Part shown: positions 24,359 through 32,258 of the stretch, in pieces
Position numbering within the stretch: the first letter of the stretch is position 1
How the letters are laid out: each line of letters opens with the position of its first letter
Origin: Acetobacteraceae bacterium
GTDB taxonomy: Bacteria; Pseudomonadota; Alphaproteobacteria; Acetobacterales; Acetobacteraceae
Assembly: GCA_947474705.1 (NCBI GenBank)
Contig: CANJJS010000049.1
Location: 1-37,557, forward strand
Direction: 5' to 3'
DNA: 37,557 bases
The notes under the pieces: generated by a model
The model's database searches: none
Told to the model about the DNA's origin: nothing
What the model saw: the letters and a program-made list of their open reading frames with translations, nothing else
Made by a program: the position numbers and the translations under genes

Positions 24359-25492
24359 ATGCCAGCCGTGCACGCTCAGGTCCAAAAAGCACGCGATCTC
24401 ATGCCGGCGATCGCCGCCGCTTCGGCGGAGAACGACGACATCCGGGAACTGACGCAACCCGTCGTTAAAGCGCTGATCGATGGCGGGTTCTTCACCATGT
24501 TGAAGACGAAGGCGGTCGGCGGGATGGAGCTGAAACCTTCAATTTTCGCGCAGGTGACGGAAGCGATCGCCAGCGCCGACGGCTCGACCGGCTGGGTGGT
24601 TTGCCAAAGCAACGGATGCTCGACGACCAGCGCGTATCTGACGCCGGACATCGCCCAGACCATTTTTGGCCGGCCGGATGGCATCGTGGCCTGGGGGCCG
24701 CCTGGCTCGCCTTACGAGGCGACGCCGGTCGAAGGCGGATATCGCATCACCGGAAAATGGCGCTTCATGAGCGGTAGTCAGAACGCGACCTGGCTTGGGG
24801 CGCATCTGCGGGTCGCCGGAACCAGGGAAGCCAAGACTTTCCTCTATCCGAAATCCAGCGCCACATTCCACGATATTTGGCATACTCTCGGTTTGCGCGG
24901 CACCGCCAGCAATGAATATTCCGTCGATAATCTGTTCATTCCGCACGAACGCGCGATTTACCGCGACGACCCGCGCGACCGTCAAACCGATAGCCCGCTT
25001 TATCGTTTCAGTAGCAACCAGCTCTATTCGATCGGGTTCGGCGGAGTCGCGCTCGGCATCGCCCGTGGCACCATGGACGCGTTTCTGAACCTGCCACGGG
25101 AAAAAACCCGCCGCGGCGCCGCGAAACCCATGAGCGAAAACAACGTGGTCCAATCGCATGTCGCGCAATCCGAGGCCCGCTGGCGCTCGGCCCGTTATTT
25201 CCTGCACGCCGCCGCCGACGAAGCCCTCGAAACCATCGAGGAACGCGGCGCGATGGATCCGGAGCAACGCACCCGGCTTCGGCTCGCCTCCACCTGGGCG
25301 ATTCAATCCGCGCGCGAGATCGTCAATACGCTGTATCACGATTGCGGTTCGATGGCGGTCTTCGAGGAAAATCCCTTCGAGCGCCGGCTGCGCGATATCC
25401 ATACCGTCGCGCAACAAGGGCAGGGACGGATTCTGCATTACGAAACCGTCGGTCAGATCCTGCTGGGGCTCGACCCGGAAAACATTTTCTGA
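24359..25492 (+). CDS. acyl-CoA dehydrogenase-like flavin monooxygenase
   Basis: This 377-residue protein follows the acyl-CoA dehydrogenase fold of group D flavin monooxygenases (HsaA/HpaB C-terminal-like). An N-terminal helical domain is followed by a beta domain (YRITGKWRFMSGSQNATWLGAH; FHDIWHTLGLRGTASNEYSVDNLFIP) and a C-terminal four-helix domain (GVALGIARGTMDAFLNLP; SSTWAIQSAREIVNTLYHD-like). The GLRGTASNEY segment, where acyl-CoA dehydrogenases have a Gly-Thr-Ser-type flavin contact, supports flavin binding. The catalytic Glu of true acyl-CoA dehydrogenases is not evident. GAGGGAG precedes the ATG. It is convergent with the SDR that ends the F420 operon. Confidence 0.82.
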   Translation: MPAVHAQVQKARDLMPAIAAASAENDDIRELTQPVVKALIDGGFFTMLKTKAVGGMELKPSIFAQVTEAIASADGSTGWVVCQSNGCSTTSAYLTPDIAQTIFGRPDGIVAWGPPGSPYEATPVEGGYRITGKWRFMSGSQNATWLGAHLRVAGTREAKTFLYPKSSATFHDIWHTLGLRGTASNEYSVDNLFIPHERAIYRDDPRDRQTDSPLYRFSSNQLYSIGFGGVALGIARGTMDAFLNLPREKTRRGAAKPMSENNVVQSHVAQSEARWRSARYFLHAAADEALETIEERGAMDPEQRTRLRLASTWAIQSAREIVNTLYHDCGSMAVFEENPFERRLRDIHTVAQQGQGRILHYETVGQILLGLDPENIF

Positions 25493-25530
25493 TGGTGGGG
25501 GGAGGCGACGGTCTCCCGCCGCCATCGAGA

Positions 25531-26298
25531 TCACATCGCCGTCATGCCACCATCGACGGCACAGGCGGCGCCCGTGACGAAACGCGCGCGTTCCGAGCAA
25601 AGCCAGACCACGGTCTCCGCGACTTCTTCGGGCAGCCCAAGCCGGCCCATCGGAGTCCGTGCCCGAATCGCGTCGCCGTGCAACGCGGCCGCCAATTTCG
25701 TCATCCGCGTCTCCACGAAGCCCGGACAGACCGCGTTGACCCTGATCCCATCGGCGGCATATTCGATCGCGGCTGTTTTCGTCAGGCCGATCACCCCGTG
25801 CTTCGCCGCGACATACGCCGTTCCCGACGGCAGCCCCAACACCCCGGCGATCGACGCGTTGTTCGCGATGACACCGCCGCCATGCGCGAGCATCCAGGAA
25901 ATCTGATGCTTCATGCACAGAAAGACGCTTTTCAGATTGACCGCGATCATGCGGTCGAACGAGTCCTCCGACCACAGATGGGTCTTCTGTTGCAACGACC
26001 CCACCTGGTGCGGCGCGACCCCCGCGTTGTTGAACGCGATATCCAAACGCCCGAACGCGGCCACGGTCCCGGCGATCAGCGCCGCCACATCTTCTGGCCG
26101 GGTCACGTCGCCGCCCAGCGGCTCGGCCCGCCCGCCCATGGCGCCGATTGCATCCACGGTCGCGGCCGCGCTCTCACGCGTCAGGTCGGCGACAGCGACG
26201 AACGCGCCTTCTCGCGCCATGGCCAGAGCGGTGGCGCGGCCAATCCCACCGCCGCCGCCGGTCACCAGCGCCGTCTTACCATCCAGCAGCCCCGCCAT
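25531..26298 (-). CDS. SDR family oxidoreductase ending the F420 operon
   Basis: This 255-residue classical SDR has TGGGGGIGRATALAMAREGA, NNAGVAPH, Ser in ANNASIAGVLGL, YVAAKHGVIGLT and a C-terminal GAACAVDGGMTAM, giving the complete Ser-Tyr-Lys active site. The ATG at 26298 lies 11 bases after the cofC stop with GAGGGAG upstream, so it is the fifth gene of the fgd-cofE-cofD-cofC transcription unit. Classical SDRs use NAD(P); in this operon it could act on the same substrates as an F420-linked step. The longer upstream reading frame overlaps cofC and is not the start. Confidence 0.85.
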   Translation of the reverse strand: MAGLLDGKTALVTGGGGGIGRATALAMAREGAFVAVADLTRESAAATVDAIGAMGGRAEPLGGDVTRPEDVAALIAGTVAAFGRLDIAFNNAGVAPHQVGSLQQKTHLWSEDSFDRMIAVNLKSVFLCMKHQISWMLAHGGGVIANNASIAGVLGLPSGTAYVAAKHGVIGLTKTAAIEYAADGIRVNAVCPGFVETRMTKLAAALHGDAIRARTPMGRLGLPEEVAETVVWLCSERARFVTGAACAVDGGMTAM

Positions 26299-26309
26299 GG
26301 GAAACTCCC

Positions 26310-26957
26310 TCAGAGGCCAAAAGATTCCAGCAACCGCAGTGTTCGCGTGGGTTGACGTGGTTTGGCGCGCAGGAACGCCAACAGGTCGACGGGATGGTCG
26401 ATATCCAGCCCAATGCCGGGCATCCGGACGATCGTGGGCTCGATCCCCCGCGCCCGCGCGGCGATCAGATGCGGGAAGTAACTGTCGTCGCCAAACCGTA
26501 ACGTCACCGAGAACGGCGGCGAGCAGATCACCGCGTTCGATCCGAGTTCGTCGTGCGCGGGCACGATCGTGAATGAGGGCGCGTTCAGGCAGGACGACAC
26601 CACCGAGTCGATCTCCCACGACGTCACCCGCGGTATATCGCCGGGCATCGTCATCAGCGCGCCCTTGCCTTCCGCCGCCAGCACCCGCGCCATGCTGTTC
26701 ACCGCGCCGGTGTGTCCGTCGCGCGCGCCTTCCGTGACCACACGGGCGCCGTAACGTTCCGCCAGTGCCGCCGCGCGGGGATCGACGGTATTGACCAGAA
26801 TCCCCGCCAACCGCGTGGCACCGGCCAGCGCCGCCAGCACATCCTCCAGCATCGCTGCCGCCAGGAGTTCCCGCTGGTCCGGCCGCAACATCGCCGACAG
26901 CCGCGATTTGGCGCCGGTGAATTCCTTCACCGGCACGCAGGCCCAGACATCGGTCAT
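26310..26957 (-). CDS. cofC: 2-phospho-L-lactate guanylyltransferase (CofC/FbiD)
   Basis: This 215-residue nucleotidyltransferase-fold protein begins WACVPVKEFTGAKSRLSAML, the CofC nucleotide-binding start, and has the metal-site region ALMTMPGDIPRVTSWEID and the C-terminal GIGLDIDHPVDLLAFL. CofC activates 2-phospholactate, phosphoenolpyruvate or 3-phosphoglycerate with GTP for transfer to the deazaflavin Fo. Which substrate this enzyme prefers cannot be read here. Its ATG overlaps the cofD stop (ATGA), so the two are coupled. Confidence 0.92.
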   Translation of the reverse strand: MTDVWACVPVKEFTGAKSRLSAMLRPDQRELLAAAMLEDVLAALAGATRLAGILVNTVDPRAAALAERYGARVVTEGARDGHTGAVNSMARVLAAEGKGALMTMPGDIPRVTSWEIDSVVSSCLNAPSFTIVPAHDELGSNAVICSPPFSVTLRFGDDSYFPHLIAARARGIEPTIVRMPGIGLDIDHPVDLLAFLRAKPRQPTRTLRLLESFGL

Positions 26958-27901
26958 CGCGAGGCCTTGCGCCGCCGCAGGATCGCCGCGGCCTCGATGA
27001 CGGTGCGCGCCAAGGCCTCGCGATCTTCCATGGTCCGCATCAGCGTTTGCGCCAGGGTCACCCGCGCGTCGATCGAAACGACCTCCGACATATCGGCGTG
27101 GTCGATGACGTAGCCGTCCAGCAGATCGCGATATCTTTGCGCGACGGTGCCCGCGCTGGGGTCCATGCCGAGTTCCGTCATCATTTTCGCGGTCGGGCCC
27201 TTCACGGCCTGGCCCGCGATGATCGGCGAGACCGCGATGACCGGCGCCGGACTGTCGATCAGCGCCTGACGCACGCCGGGGATCGCCAGGATTGGCTCGA
27301 CCGAAATGAACGGGTTGGATGGGCAGATCACGATCGCCTGCAACGATGGGTCGGTCAGCGCCGCCAGAAATTCGGGATGCGCCCGCGCCGCGCCCGCGCC
27401 CTGGAACAGCAACTCGTGCACCACCGGCTCGCAGCGCCGATGGACGAAATATTCCTGGAAATCGAGCCAGCCCTCCGCGGTCCGCAGCCGCGTCCGCACG
27501 GGGTCGTCGCTCATCGGCACAACGCGGGATTTAATGCCGAGGCGCTGGCACAGATCGGCGGTCACGGCGGACAATGTCTCGCCTTTATGAAGGCGCCGTG
27601 TCCGTTCCACATGCAAGGCGATGTCGCGATCGCCCAAACGAAACCATGTGTCGCCACCGAGGGATTCCATGGTCTCCATGAACGACCAGGTCTCGTCGTG
27701 GCGCCCCCACCCCAGTTCGCGGTTGGCCAGTCCCGACAACGTATACGTCACCGTATCGATATCCGGCGAGATCGAAAGCCCGAGATGTTCGAAATCGTCG
27801 CCGGTGTTGACGACGACGACCAGTTCCTCGGGCGGCATGACGCGCGACAGGCCCAAGGCGAGTTTGGCGCCGCCGACGCCGCCGGATAACGCGACGATCA
27901 C
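26954..27901 (-). CDS. cofD: 2-phospho-L-lactate transferase (CofD/FbiA)
   Basis: This 315-residue CofD-family protein starts MIVALSGGVGGAKLALGLSRVM and carries NTGDDFEHLGLSISPDIDTV, the Asp-rich metal and Fo-binding motif; later segments PSNPFISVEPILAIPG and ISPIIAGQAVKGPTAK-like match the family. It transfers the activated phospholactyl (or related) group to Fo, giving F420-0 or dehydro-F420-0. The start is GTG, overlapping the cofE stop (GTGA). It is the central enzyme of the F420 pathway; its presence is strong evidence that the organism makes F420. Confidence 0.95.
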   Translation of the reverse strand: MIVALSGGVGGAKLALGLSRVMPPEELVVVVNTGDDFEHLGLSISPDIDTVTYTLSGLANRELGWGRHDETWSFMETMESLGGDTWFRLGDRDIALHVERTRRLHKGETLSAVTADLCQRLGIKSRVVPMSDDPVRTRLRTAEGWLDFQEYFVHRRCEPVVHELLFQGAGAARAHPEFLAALTDPSLQAIVICPSNPFISVEPILAIPGVRQALIDSPAPVIAVSPIIAGQAVKGPTAKMMTELGMDPSAGTVAQRYRDLLDGYVIDHADMSEVVSIDARVTLAQTLMRTMEDREALARTVIEAAAILRRRKASR

Positions 27902-28665
27902 TGGAACAAATCCTCATCGGGCGGGCGGACAAGTTCCGCGACGTTGGCTTCGGGCGCGGTCCAGGTCAGGCCGCGGACGACGACGACCGGCTGGCCCTCG
28001 GCCGCCTGTCCTTGCAACAAAGAGGCGGCGGCGGCGATTTCGTCGGCGAACCCGATGATGCTGACTTCCAGGATGCGGCCGAACAAATCGGGCTGTCCGC
28101 GGAGGTCGATGAACGAGGGCAGGCCCGCGCAACCGATCGCCACGCCCGCCGTGCCGCGGCGCCAGGGACGGCCGAAACTGTCGCTGATGACGCAGGCGAC
28201 GGGCGCGCCGAAATGTTCGCTCAACCCCGCCCGGATCTTTTCCGCCGACCCGTCGGGATCCAGCGGCAACAGCAGGGCCCGCTGGACACCGTCGTTGGGG
28301 GCGACATTCGATTGATCGACACCGGCGTTGGCCATCACGAAGCCCAGCCGGTGCTGCATGATCATCAGATTGGGCCGGCTGCGCACCACCCGCACCGAGT
28401 CCGACAGCACCACCTGCACAATCCGCGGGTCTTTCTCCACCTTCGCGGCGAGGTCCACCGCTTCCGGCGACGGAACGACCGTGGCGAGATCCACGGTGCG
28501 TCCTTCCGCCTTGGAGACGATTTTCTGCGCGACCACGACGACGTCGCGCGCCCGCAACGTCAGCCCCGCGGCCGCCGCCGCGGAAGCGATCGACGAGGGG
28601 AGATCGTCCCCGGCCTGTACCATCGGTATGCCGGGGATCGCGAAGATTTCCAGTTTGGCGCTCAT
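27898..28665 (-). CDS. cofE: coenzyme F420-0:L-glutamate ligase (CofE/FbiB N-terminal)
   Basis: This 255-residue protein has the CofE signature VISDSFGRPWRRGTAGVAIGCAG, the metal- and substrate-site motif, and an N-terminal GIPMVQAGDDLPSSIA as in the family. It adds L-glutamate to F420-0 with GTP. It is a single CofE domain, lacking the nitroreductase-like C-terminal domain of actinobacterial FbiB that reduces dehydro-F420, so that step (if needed) must be done elsewhere. The ATG lies 19 bases after the fgd stop. Confidence 0.94.
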   Translation of the reverse strand: MSAKLEIFAIPGIPMVQAGDDLPSSIASAAAAAGLTLRARDVVVVAQKIVSKAEGRTVDLATVVPSPEAVDLAAKVEKDPRIVQVVLSDSVRVVRSRPNLMIMQHRLGFVMANAGVDQSNVAPNDGVQRALLLPLDPDGSAEKIRAGLSEHFGAPVACVISDSFGRPWRRGTAGVAIGCAGLPSFIDLRGQPDLFGRILEVSIIGFADEIAAAASLLQGQAAEGQPVVVVRGLTWTAPEANVAELVRPPDEDLFQ

Positions 28666-28684
28666 GGGTGCGACGTGAGTTCGC

Positions 28685-29689
28685 TCAGTCGAAGCGCTTG
28701 CGCAGCTTCGGCAGCACCTGCTCGCCGTACAGCTTCAGGAACCGCGCCTGATCCGGGCCCGGCGCGTGGAACACCAGATGGCGGAATCCCATGTCGATAT
28801 AGGGTTTGATGCGTTCGATATGCTCGTCCGGGTCGTTGGACACGATCCAGCGGCTGGCGGCGCGTTCGATCGGCAGCGCGTCGGCCAGACGTTCCATTTC
28901 GACGGGGTCTTCCACCGACATTTTTTCTTCCGGCGTCAGCGCCAGGGCGGCCCAATGGCGGGTGTCGTCCAGCGCGCGCGCCTTGTCGGTGTCGAACGAG
29001 ACTTTCATCTCGATCATCCGGTCGTAATCCGGCTTCGGCTTGCTGGCGAGTTTCAGCCCTTCCTCGACGTTCGGCAACAGGGTCTTGTTGTAAAGGTCCC
29101 ACGCCTTGCCGCTGGTGCAGATGAACCCGTCGGTCATGCGGCCCGCGTATTTCGCGACCTGCGGCCCCGCGCCCGCGACATAGATCGGCACGGGGGTCGA
29201 GGGTTTGTCATAGATGGTCGCGCTCTCGGTCCGGTAGAATTCGCCCTCGAAGCTCAACCGATCCTCGGTCCAGAGGCGGCGGATCAGGGTCAGGGACTCA
29301 CGCAGGCGCGCGAAACGTTCTTTCATCTCCGGCCATTTCATGCCGGTGGAGGGCACTTCGTTCAGGCCCTCGCCGGTCCCAACTCCCAGAATGACCCGGC
29401 CCGGGAACATCGACCCGAGCGTGCCGAACACCTGCGCGACGACCGAGGGATGATAGCGGAATGTCGGCGTCAGCACGCTGGTGCCCATGACGATCCGGTT
29501 GGTGCTGGCGCCCAGCGCGCCCAGCCATGCCAAAGCGGAGGGCGCGTGGCCGTCGGTATGCTTCCATGGCTGAAAATGGTCGCTGATGAAGACGGAATCG
29601 AACCCGTTGCGCTCGGCTTCCACCGAGAAGTCCAGCAGCGGTTTGGGCGCGAACTGCTCCGCGGACGCTTTGTATCCAAGTTTCAGCAT
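28685..29689 (-). CDS. fgd: F420-dependent glucose-6-phosphate dehydrogenase-like protein
   Basis: This 334-residue LLM-fold protein is strikingly like mycobacterial FGD1 along its whole length: KLGYKASAEQFAP, SDHFQPWKHTDGHAP, GTSVLTPTFRYHPSVVAQ, GVGTGEGLNEVP, KYAGRMTDGFICTSGK, EEKMSVEDPVEMERLADALP and HLVFHAPGPDQARFL. The FGD active-site residues His40, Trp44 and Glu109 appear as H38, W42 and E107, and the phosphate-binding Lys198, Lys259 and Arg283 as K195, K256 and R280. This is unusual outside actinobacteria and indicates oxidation of glucose-6-phosphate (or a close sugar phosphate) with reduction of F420. It is the first gene of the cofECD operon, with AAGGAGGAT before the ATG. A related sugar-phosphate substrate remains possible. 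Confidence 0.88.
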   Translation of the reverse strand: MLKLGYKASAEQFAPKPLLDFSVEAERNGFDSVFISDHFQPWKHTDGHAPSALAWLGALGASTNRIVMGTSVLTPTFRYHPSVVAQVFGTLGSMFPGRVILGVGTGEGLNEVPSTGMKWPEMKERFARLRESLTLIRRLWTEDRLSFEGEFYRTESATIYDKPSTPVPIYVAGAGPQVAKYAGRMTDGFICTSGKAWDLYNKTLLPNVEEGLKLASKPKPDYDRMIEMKVSFDTDKARALDDTRHWAALALTPEEKMSVEDPVEMERLADALPIERAASRWIVSNDPDEHIERIKPYIDMGFRHLVFHAPGPDQARFLKLYGEQVLPKLRKRFD

Positions 29690-29780
29690 GACCGATCCTC
29701 CTTATCCCTGTCGCGTGGCAAGCTACCGTCCCGGGATGCGGGGGGCAATCGGGGGACCGCGCCCAACGTCCGGCGCGATG

Positions 29781-29957
29781 TCACGGAAACAGCGCGGTGT
29801 CCTGTTGGCCGATCGGGAACGCTTCGTCGCGCGTCAGGAAATCGCCCAAGATGTCCGCGAAGGCCTCGGGCCGTTCCGTCGCCGCTTCGTGCCCGGTATC
29901 CCGCATCGAACCCGGCGCGCGGTAGCGGCCGGTTTCGAAATACGAGCCTTCATCGCG
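29781..29957 (-). pseudogene. remnant of an alpha/beta hydrolase C terminus
   Basis: Read leftward, this encodes YFETGRYRAPGSMRDTGHEA followed by TERPEAFADILGDFL and a stop. DTGHEAATERPEAFAD is typical of the end of alpha/beta hydrolases, where the His of GH is catalytic. No nucleophile elbow or lid precedes it: upstream in the same frame the sequence overlaps the ABM gene and makes no sense. It appears to be the C-terminal tail of a deleted gene. Confidence 0.5.
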
Positions 29958-29959
29958 CC

Positions 29960-30250
29960 CTACCGGACGGGATTGTATTCGTAATCTTCGCGCGAACTCC
30001 CCTCGGCCCGTAAACCCGGCGGCAGCGGCGCGCGCGTGGCGTTGACACCGGCGTGCACATCCAGCGCCGCCTGGTCCTTCCACAGTTCCAGCAGCGTCAG
30101 CCGGTCGGGGTCGAGAACACTCTGAAACACCTCGAACTGCTCGCAGCCCGGTTCTTTCATGACCTCGGCGCAGCGCTCCCGGTAAACACGGGCCAGTTCG
30201 GCGCCCTTGCCAGGCATGGCGGCGATGTTGACGACCAGACGGACCTTCAT
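29960..30250 (-). CDS. antibiotic biosynthesis monooxygenase (ABM) family protein
   Basis: This 96-residue protein has the dimeric alpha/beta-barrel pattern of ABM proteins: VRLVVNIAAMPGKGAELARVYRE, GCEQFEVFQSVLDPDRLTLLELWKDQAALDVHAG. Such proteins include cofactor-free quinone monooxygenases (YgiN), heme-degrading enzymes and uncharacterised redox proteins. The ATG at 30250 follows GGGAG; a GTG five codons upstream is less likely. It lies upstream of the F420 operon on the same strand, separated from it by the hydrolase remnant. Confidence 0.75.
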   Translation of the reverse strand: MKVRLVVNIAAMPGKGAELARVYRERCAEVMKEPGCEQFEVFQSVLDPDRLTLLELWKDQAALDVHAGVNATRAPLPPGLRAEGSSREDYEYNPVR

Positions 30251-30308
30251 GTTGTTTTCTCCCACCCTTGAACCATAACGGGGAGTAGTGACCGGCCCCG
30301 CGCGGCCG

Positions 30309-30743
30309 TCAAGCGCCGGGGGACTCGCGTGCCCGCCGCAAGGCGCGCGCGGCGTCCTCCAGGGTGTCGCGTTCGCGCCGGTCCCGTTCGGCCAACACGC
30401 CGGCCTTCGCGCGGTCGAGGGCTTCTTCCACCGCCGTTTCCGCCAGGCGCCGCGCCGCTAGCGCCGCGCGCGCCTTGGCCGTGCGGGCTTCCGCCGCATG
30501 GTGGAATTCGGCGATGCCGGCGCGTTCGTCGCGCATGCGGGTCAGCCAGGCCGCGAAGCTGTCGCGATCGGGAACATCCGGGCGTTCGCGGGCCGCCTGA
30601 ACCTCTCGCGCGATGGCGGCGTCGCGCTCGGTCAGCGCCGCCTCATGGGCCAGGGCTTCGGCCAGCGCGCGGCGGGCCTGGTCGGTTTCCACGCGCCGGA
30701 CGCGGTGGAGGACAGCCAGGGCGCGGATGGCGGGCTCAACCAT
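30309..30743 (-). CDS. fliJ: flagellar export protein FliJ
   Basis: This 144-residue, Arg/Ala/Glu-rich protein is predicted to be almost wholly helical (RALAEALAHEAALTERDAAI and ETAVEEALDRAKAGVLAERD), the coiled-coil stalk expected of FliJ, which sits in the FliI ATPase ring and couples it to the export gate. FliJ diverges quickly, so the call rests on length, coiled-coil nature and its 8-base overlap with the end of fliI. It is the last gene of the fliI-fliJ unit. Confidence 0.8.
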   Translation of the reverse strand: MVEPAIRALAVLHRVRRVETDQARRALAEALAHEAALTERDAAIAREVQAARERPDVPDRDSFAAWLTRMRDERAGIAEFHHAAEARTAKARAALAARRLAETAVEEALDRAKAGVLAERDRRERDTLEDAARALRRARESPGA

Positions 30744-32067
30744 TGGCGTTCAATGCGTCGCGGAGGGACTGGAAGGAGTCCGTCAGGCCGGAGGCTTCGG
30801 CGCGGTCCTGGCGCAGCACCGCCTCTATCCGCGGCCCCAACAGCAGTGCCTCGTCGACGGCGGGGTCGGCCCCCATGCGGTAGGCGCCCATGCGCACAAG
30901 GTCGGACATTTCGCCCCGCAGCGCGAGCAGGCCCCGCGCGCGGCGCACCAAATCCATTTCCTCTGCCGTCAAACATCCTTGGGCCGCGCGAGACAGGGAT
31001 CGCAACACATCCACCGGCGGGTATCGGCCTGATTCCGCGATGCGGCGATCCAGAATGACATGCCCGTCCAGAATGCCGCGCACGGCGTCGGCCACCGGTT
31101 CGTTCGTGTCGTCGCCTTCCACCAGTACGGTGAACAAGGCGGTGATGAAGCCCGTCGCCGCGCCCAGGTCGACTCCCGGCCCCGCCCGTTCCAGCAATTT
31201 CGGCAGTTCCGCGAAGACGCTGGGAGGATAGCCGCGGGTCGAAGGCGGTTCCCCCGCCGACAGCCCGATCTCGCGCGCGGCGAGGCAGAACCGGGTGACG
31301 CTGTCCATCATGAACAGGACCGATTTGCCTTGGTCGCGGAAATGCTCCGCCACCGTCATGGCGGTGTAGGCGGCGCGGCGCCGCAAGACCGGCGGGGCGT
31401 CGGAGGTCGCGATCACCGCGACGGATCGCGCGAGCCCGGCCTCGCCCAGATCGTCTTCCAGGAATTCCCGGACTTCGCGCCCGCGTTCGCCGACCAGGGC
31501 GATGACCGCGACATCGCAGACCGCCGCGCGGGCCAACATGGCGAACAGGGTGGATTTGCCGACGCCGGAGCCGGCGAACAGGCCCAGACGCTGGCCGACA
31601 CGGCAGGTGGCGAAGAGGTCCAGGGCGCGGACGCCGAGCGAGATCCGATCGCCCAGCCGGGCGCGTTCCGTGGCGGCGGGCGGGCGGGCCGACACCGGGC
31701 GGGGCGTATCGCCCGCTGGTATCGGGCCCTTGCCGTCGATCGCTTTGCCCATGGGATCGACGACCCGGCCCAGCCAGCCATCCGAGACGGCCAGTGTGCC
31801 AGCGGCCCGCGGCAGCAGCGACGCCGTCTGGCCTGGCCCAAGGCCGTCGAGGCCCGCGAAGGGCAGGGCATAAGCGCGCCCATCTCGAAATCCGGCGACC
31901 TCCGCGCGCGTGCCGATCCCGTCTCGCCCGTGCAGCAAGATCTGATCGCCAACGAAAATCTGTCCCGCCAGGCCCGCGATTTCGGCGACAAGGCCAGAGA
32001 CGGAGGCCACGCGCCCGGCCACCTGGATGGGTGGGATATCGCGCAGGCGTGCCGCGCAGGCGGACAT
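30736..32067 (-). CDS. fliI: flagellum-specific ATP synthase FliI
   Basis: This 443-residue F1-ATPase-beta-like protein has Walker A GLFAGSGVGKSTLFAM, VIALVGERGREVREF, Walker B-like VLFMMDSVTRFCLAARE, and SAGEPPSTRGYPPSVFAELPKLLERAG, all typical of FliI/type III secretion ATPases. It energises export of flagellar subunits at the inner membrane. Its start codon lies 191 bases from the divergent ctrA gene with no strong ribosome-binding site. Neighbouring fliJ, together with ctrA, places this in a flagellar and cell-cycle locus; other flagellar genes lie outside the window. Confidence 0.95.
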   Translation of the reverse strand: MSACAARLRDIPPIQVAGRVASVSGLVAEIAGLAGQIFVGDQILLHGRDGIGTRAEVAGFRDGRAYALPFAGLDGLGPGQTASLLPRAAGTLAVSDGWLGRVVDPMGKAIDGKGPIPAGDTPRPVSARPPAATERARLGDRISLGVRALDLFATCRVGQRLGLFAGSGVGKSTLFAMLARAAVCDVAVIALVGERGREVREFLEDDLGEAGLARSVAVIATSDAPPVLRRRAAYTAMTVAEHFRDQGKSVLFMMDSVTRFCLAAREIGLSAGEPPSTRGYPPSVFAELPKLLERAGPGVDLGAATGFITALFTVLVEGDDTNEPVADAVRGILDGHVILDRRIAESGRYPPVDVLRSLSRAAQGCLTAEEMDLVRRARGLLALRGEMSDLVRMGAYRMGADPAVDEALLLGPRIEAVLRQDRAEASGLTDSFQSLRDALNANG

Positions 32068-32129
32068 ATTTTCAGTGAGATTATTTCGTCTTATAAAGAC
32101 ACAAACGCTCCCATATGCGGCATGTTCTC

Positions 32130-32150
32130 GGTATGTCTATGGGGCATACC
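32130..32150. promoter_or_regulatory. inverted GGTATG repeat in the fliI-ctrA control region
   Basis: GGTATG at 32130-32135 and CATACC at 32145-32150 form an inverted repeat. Related GTATC, CATAC and GGTATAC motifs recur to about 32230, in the AT-rich 191-base gap between the divergent fliI and ctrA starts. This could be an operator. No full CtrA box (TTAA-N7-TTAA) was found; a lone TTAA lies at about 32236. Confidence 0.4.
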
Positions 32151-32258
32151 AGTATCATCGCCATATTTTTTAGAATTACACCCGTATCCCGTGAAAATCC
32201 ACTGGTCATACACACGCTTGGGTGGTATACAGCCGTTAATGAGTTTGGAGAGGGCAAC

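Noticed and set aside
32068-32258. CtrA autoregulatory box upstream of ctrA
   Set aside because: A single TTAA occurs near 32236, but no TTAA-N7-TTAA pair.
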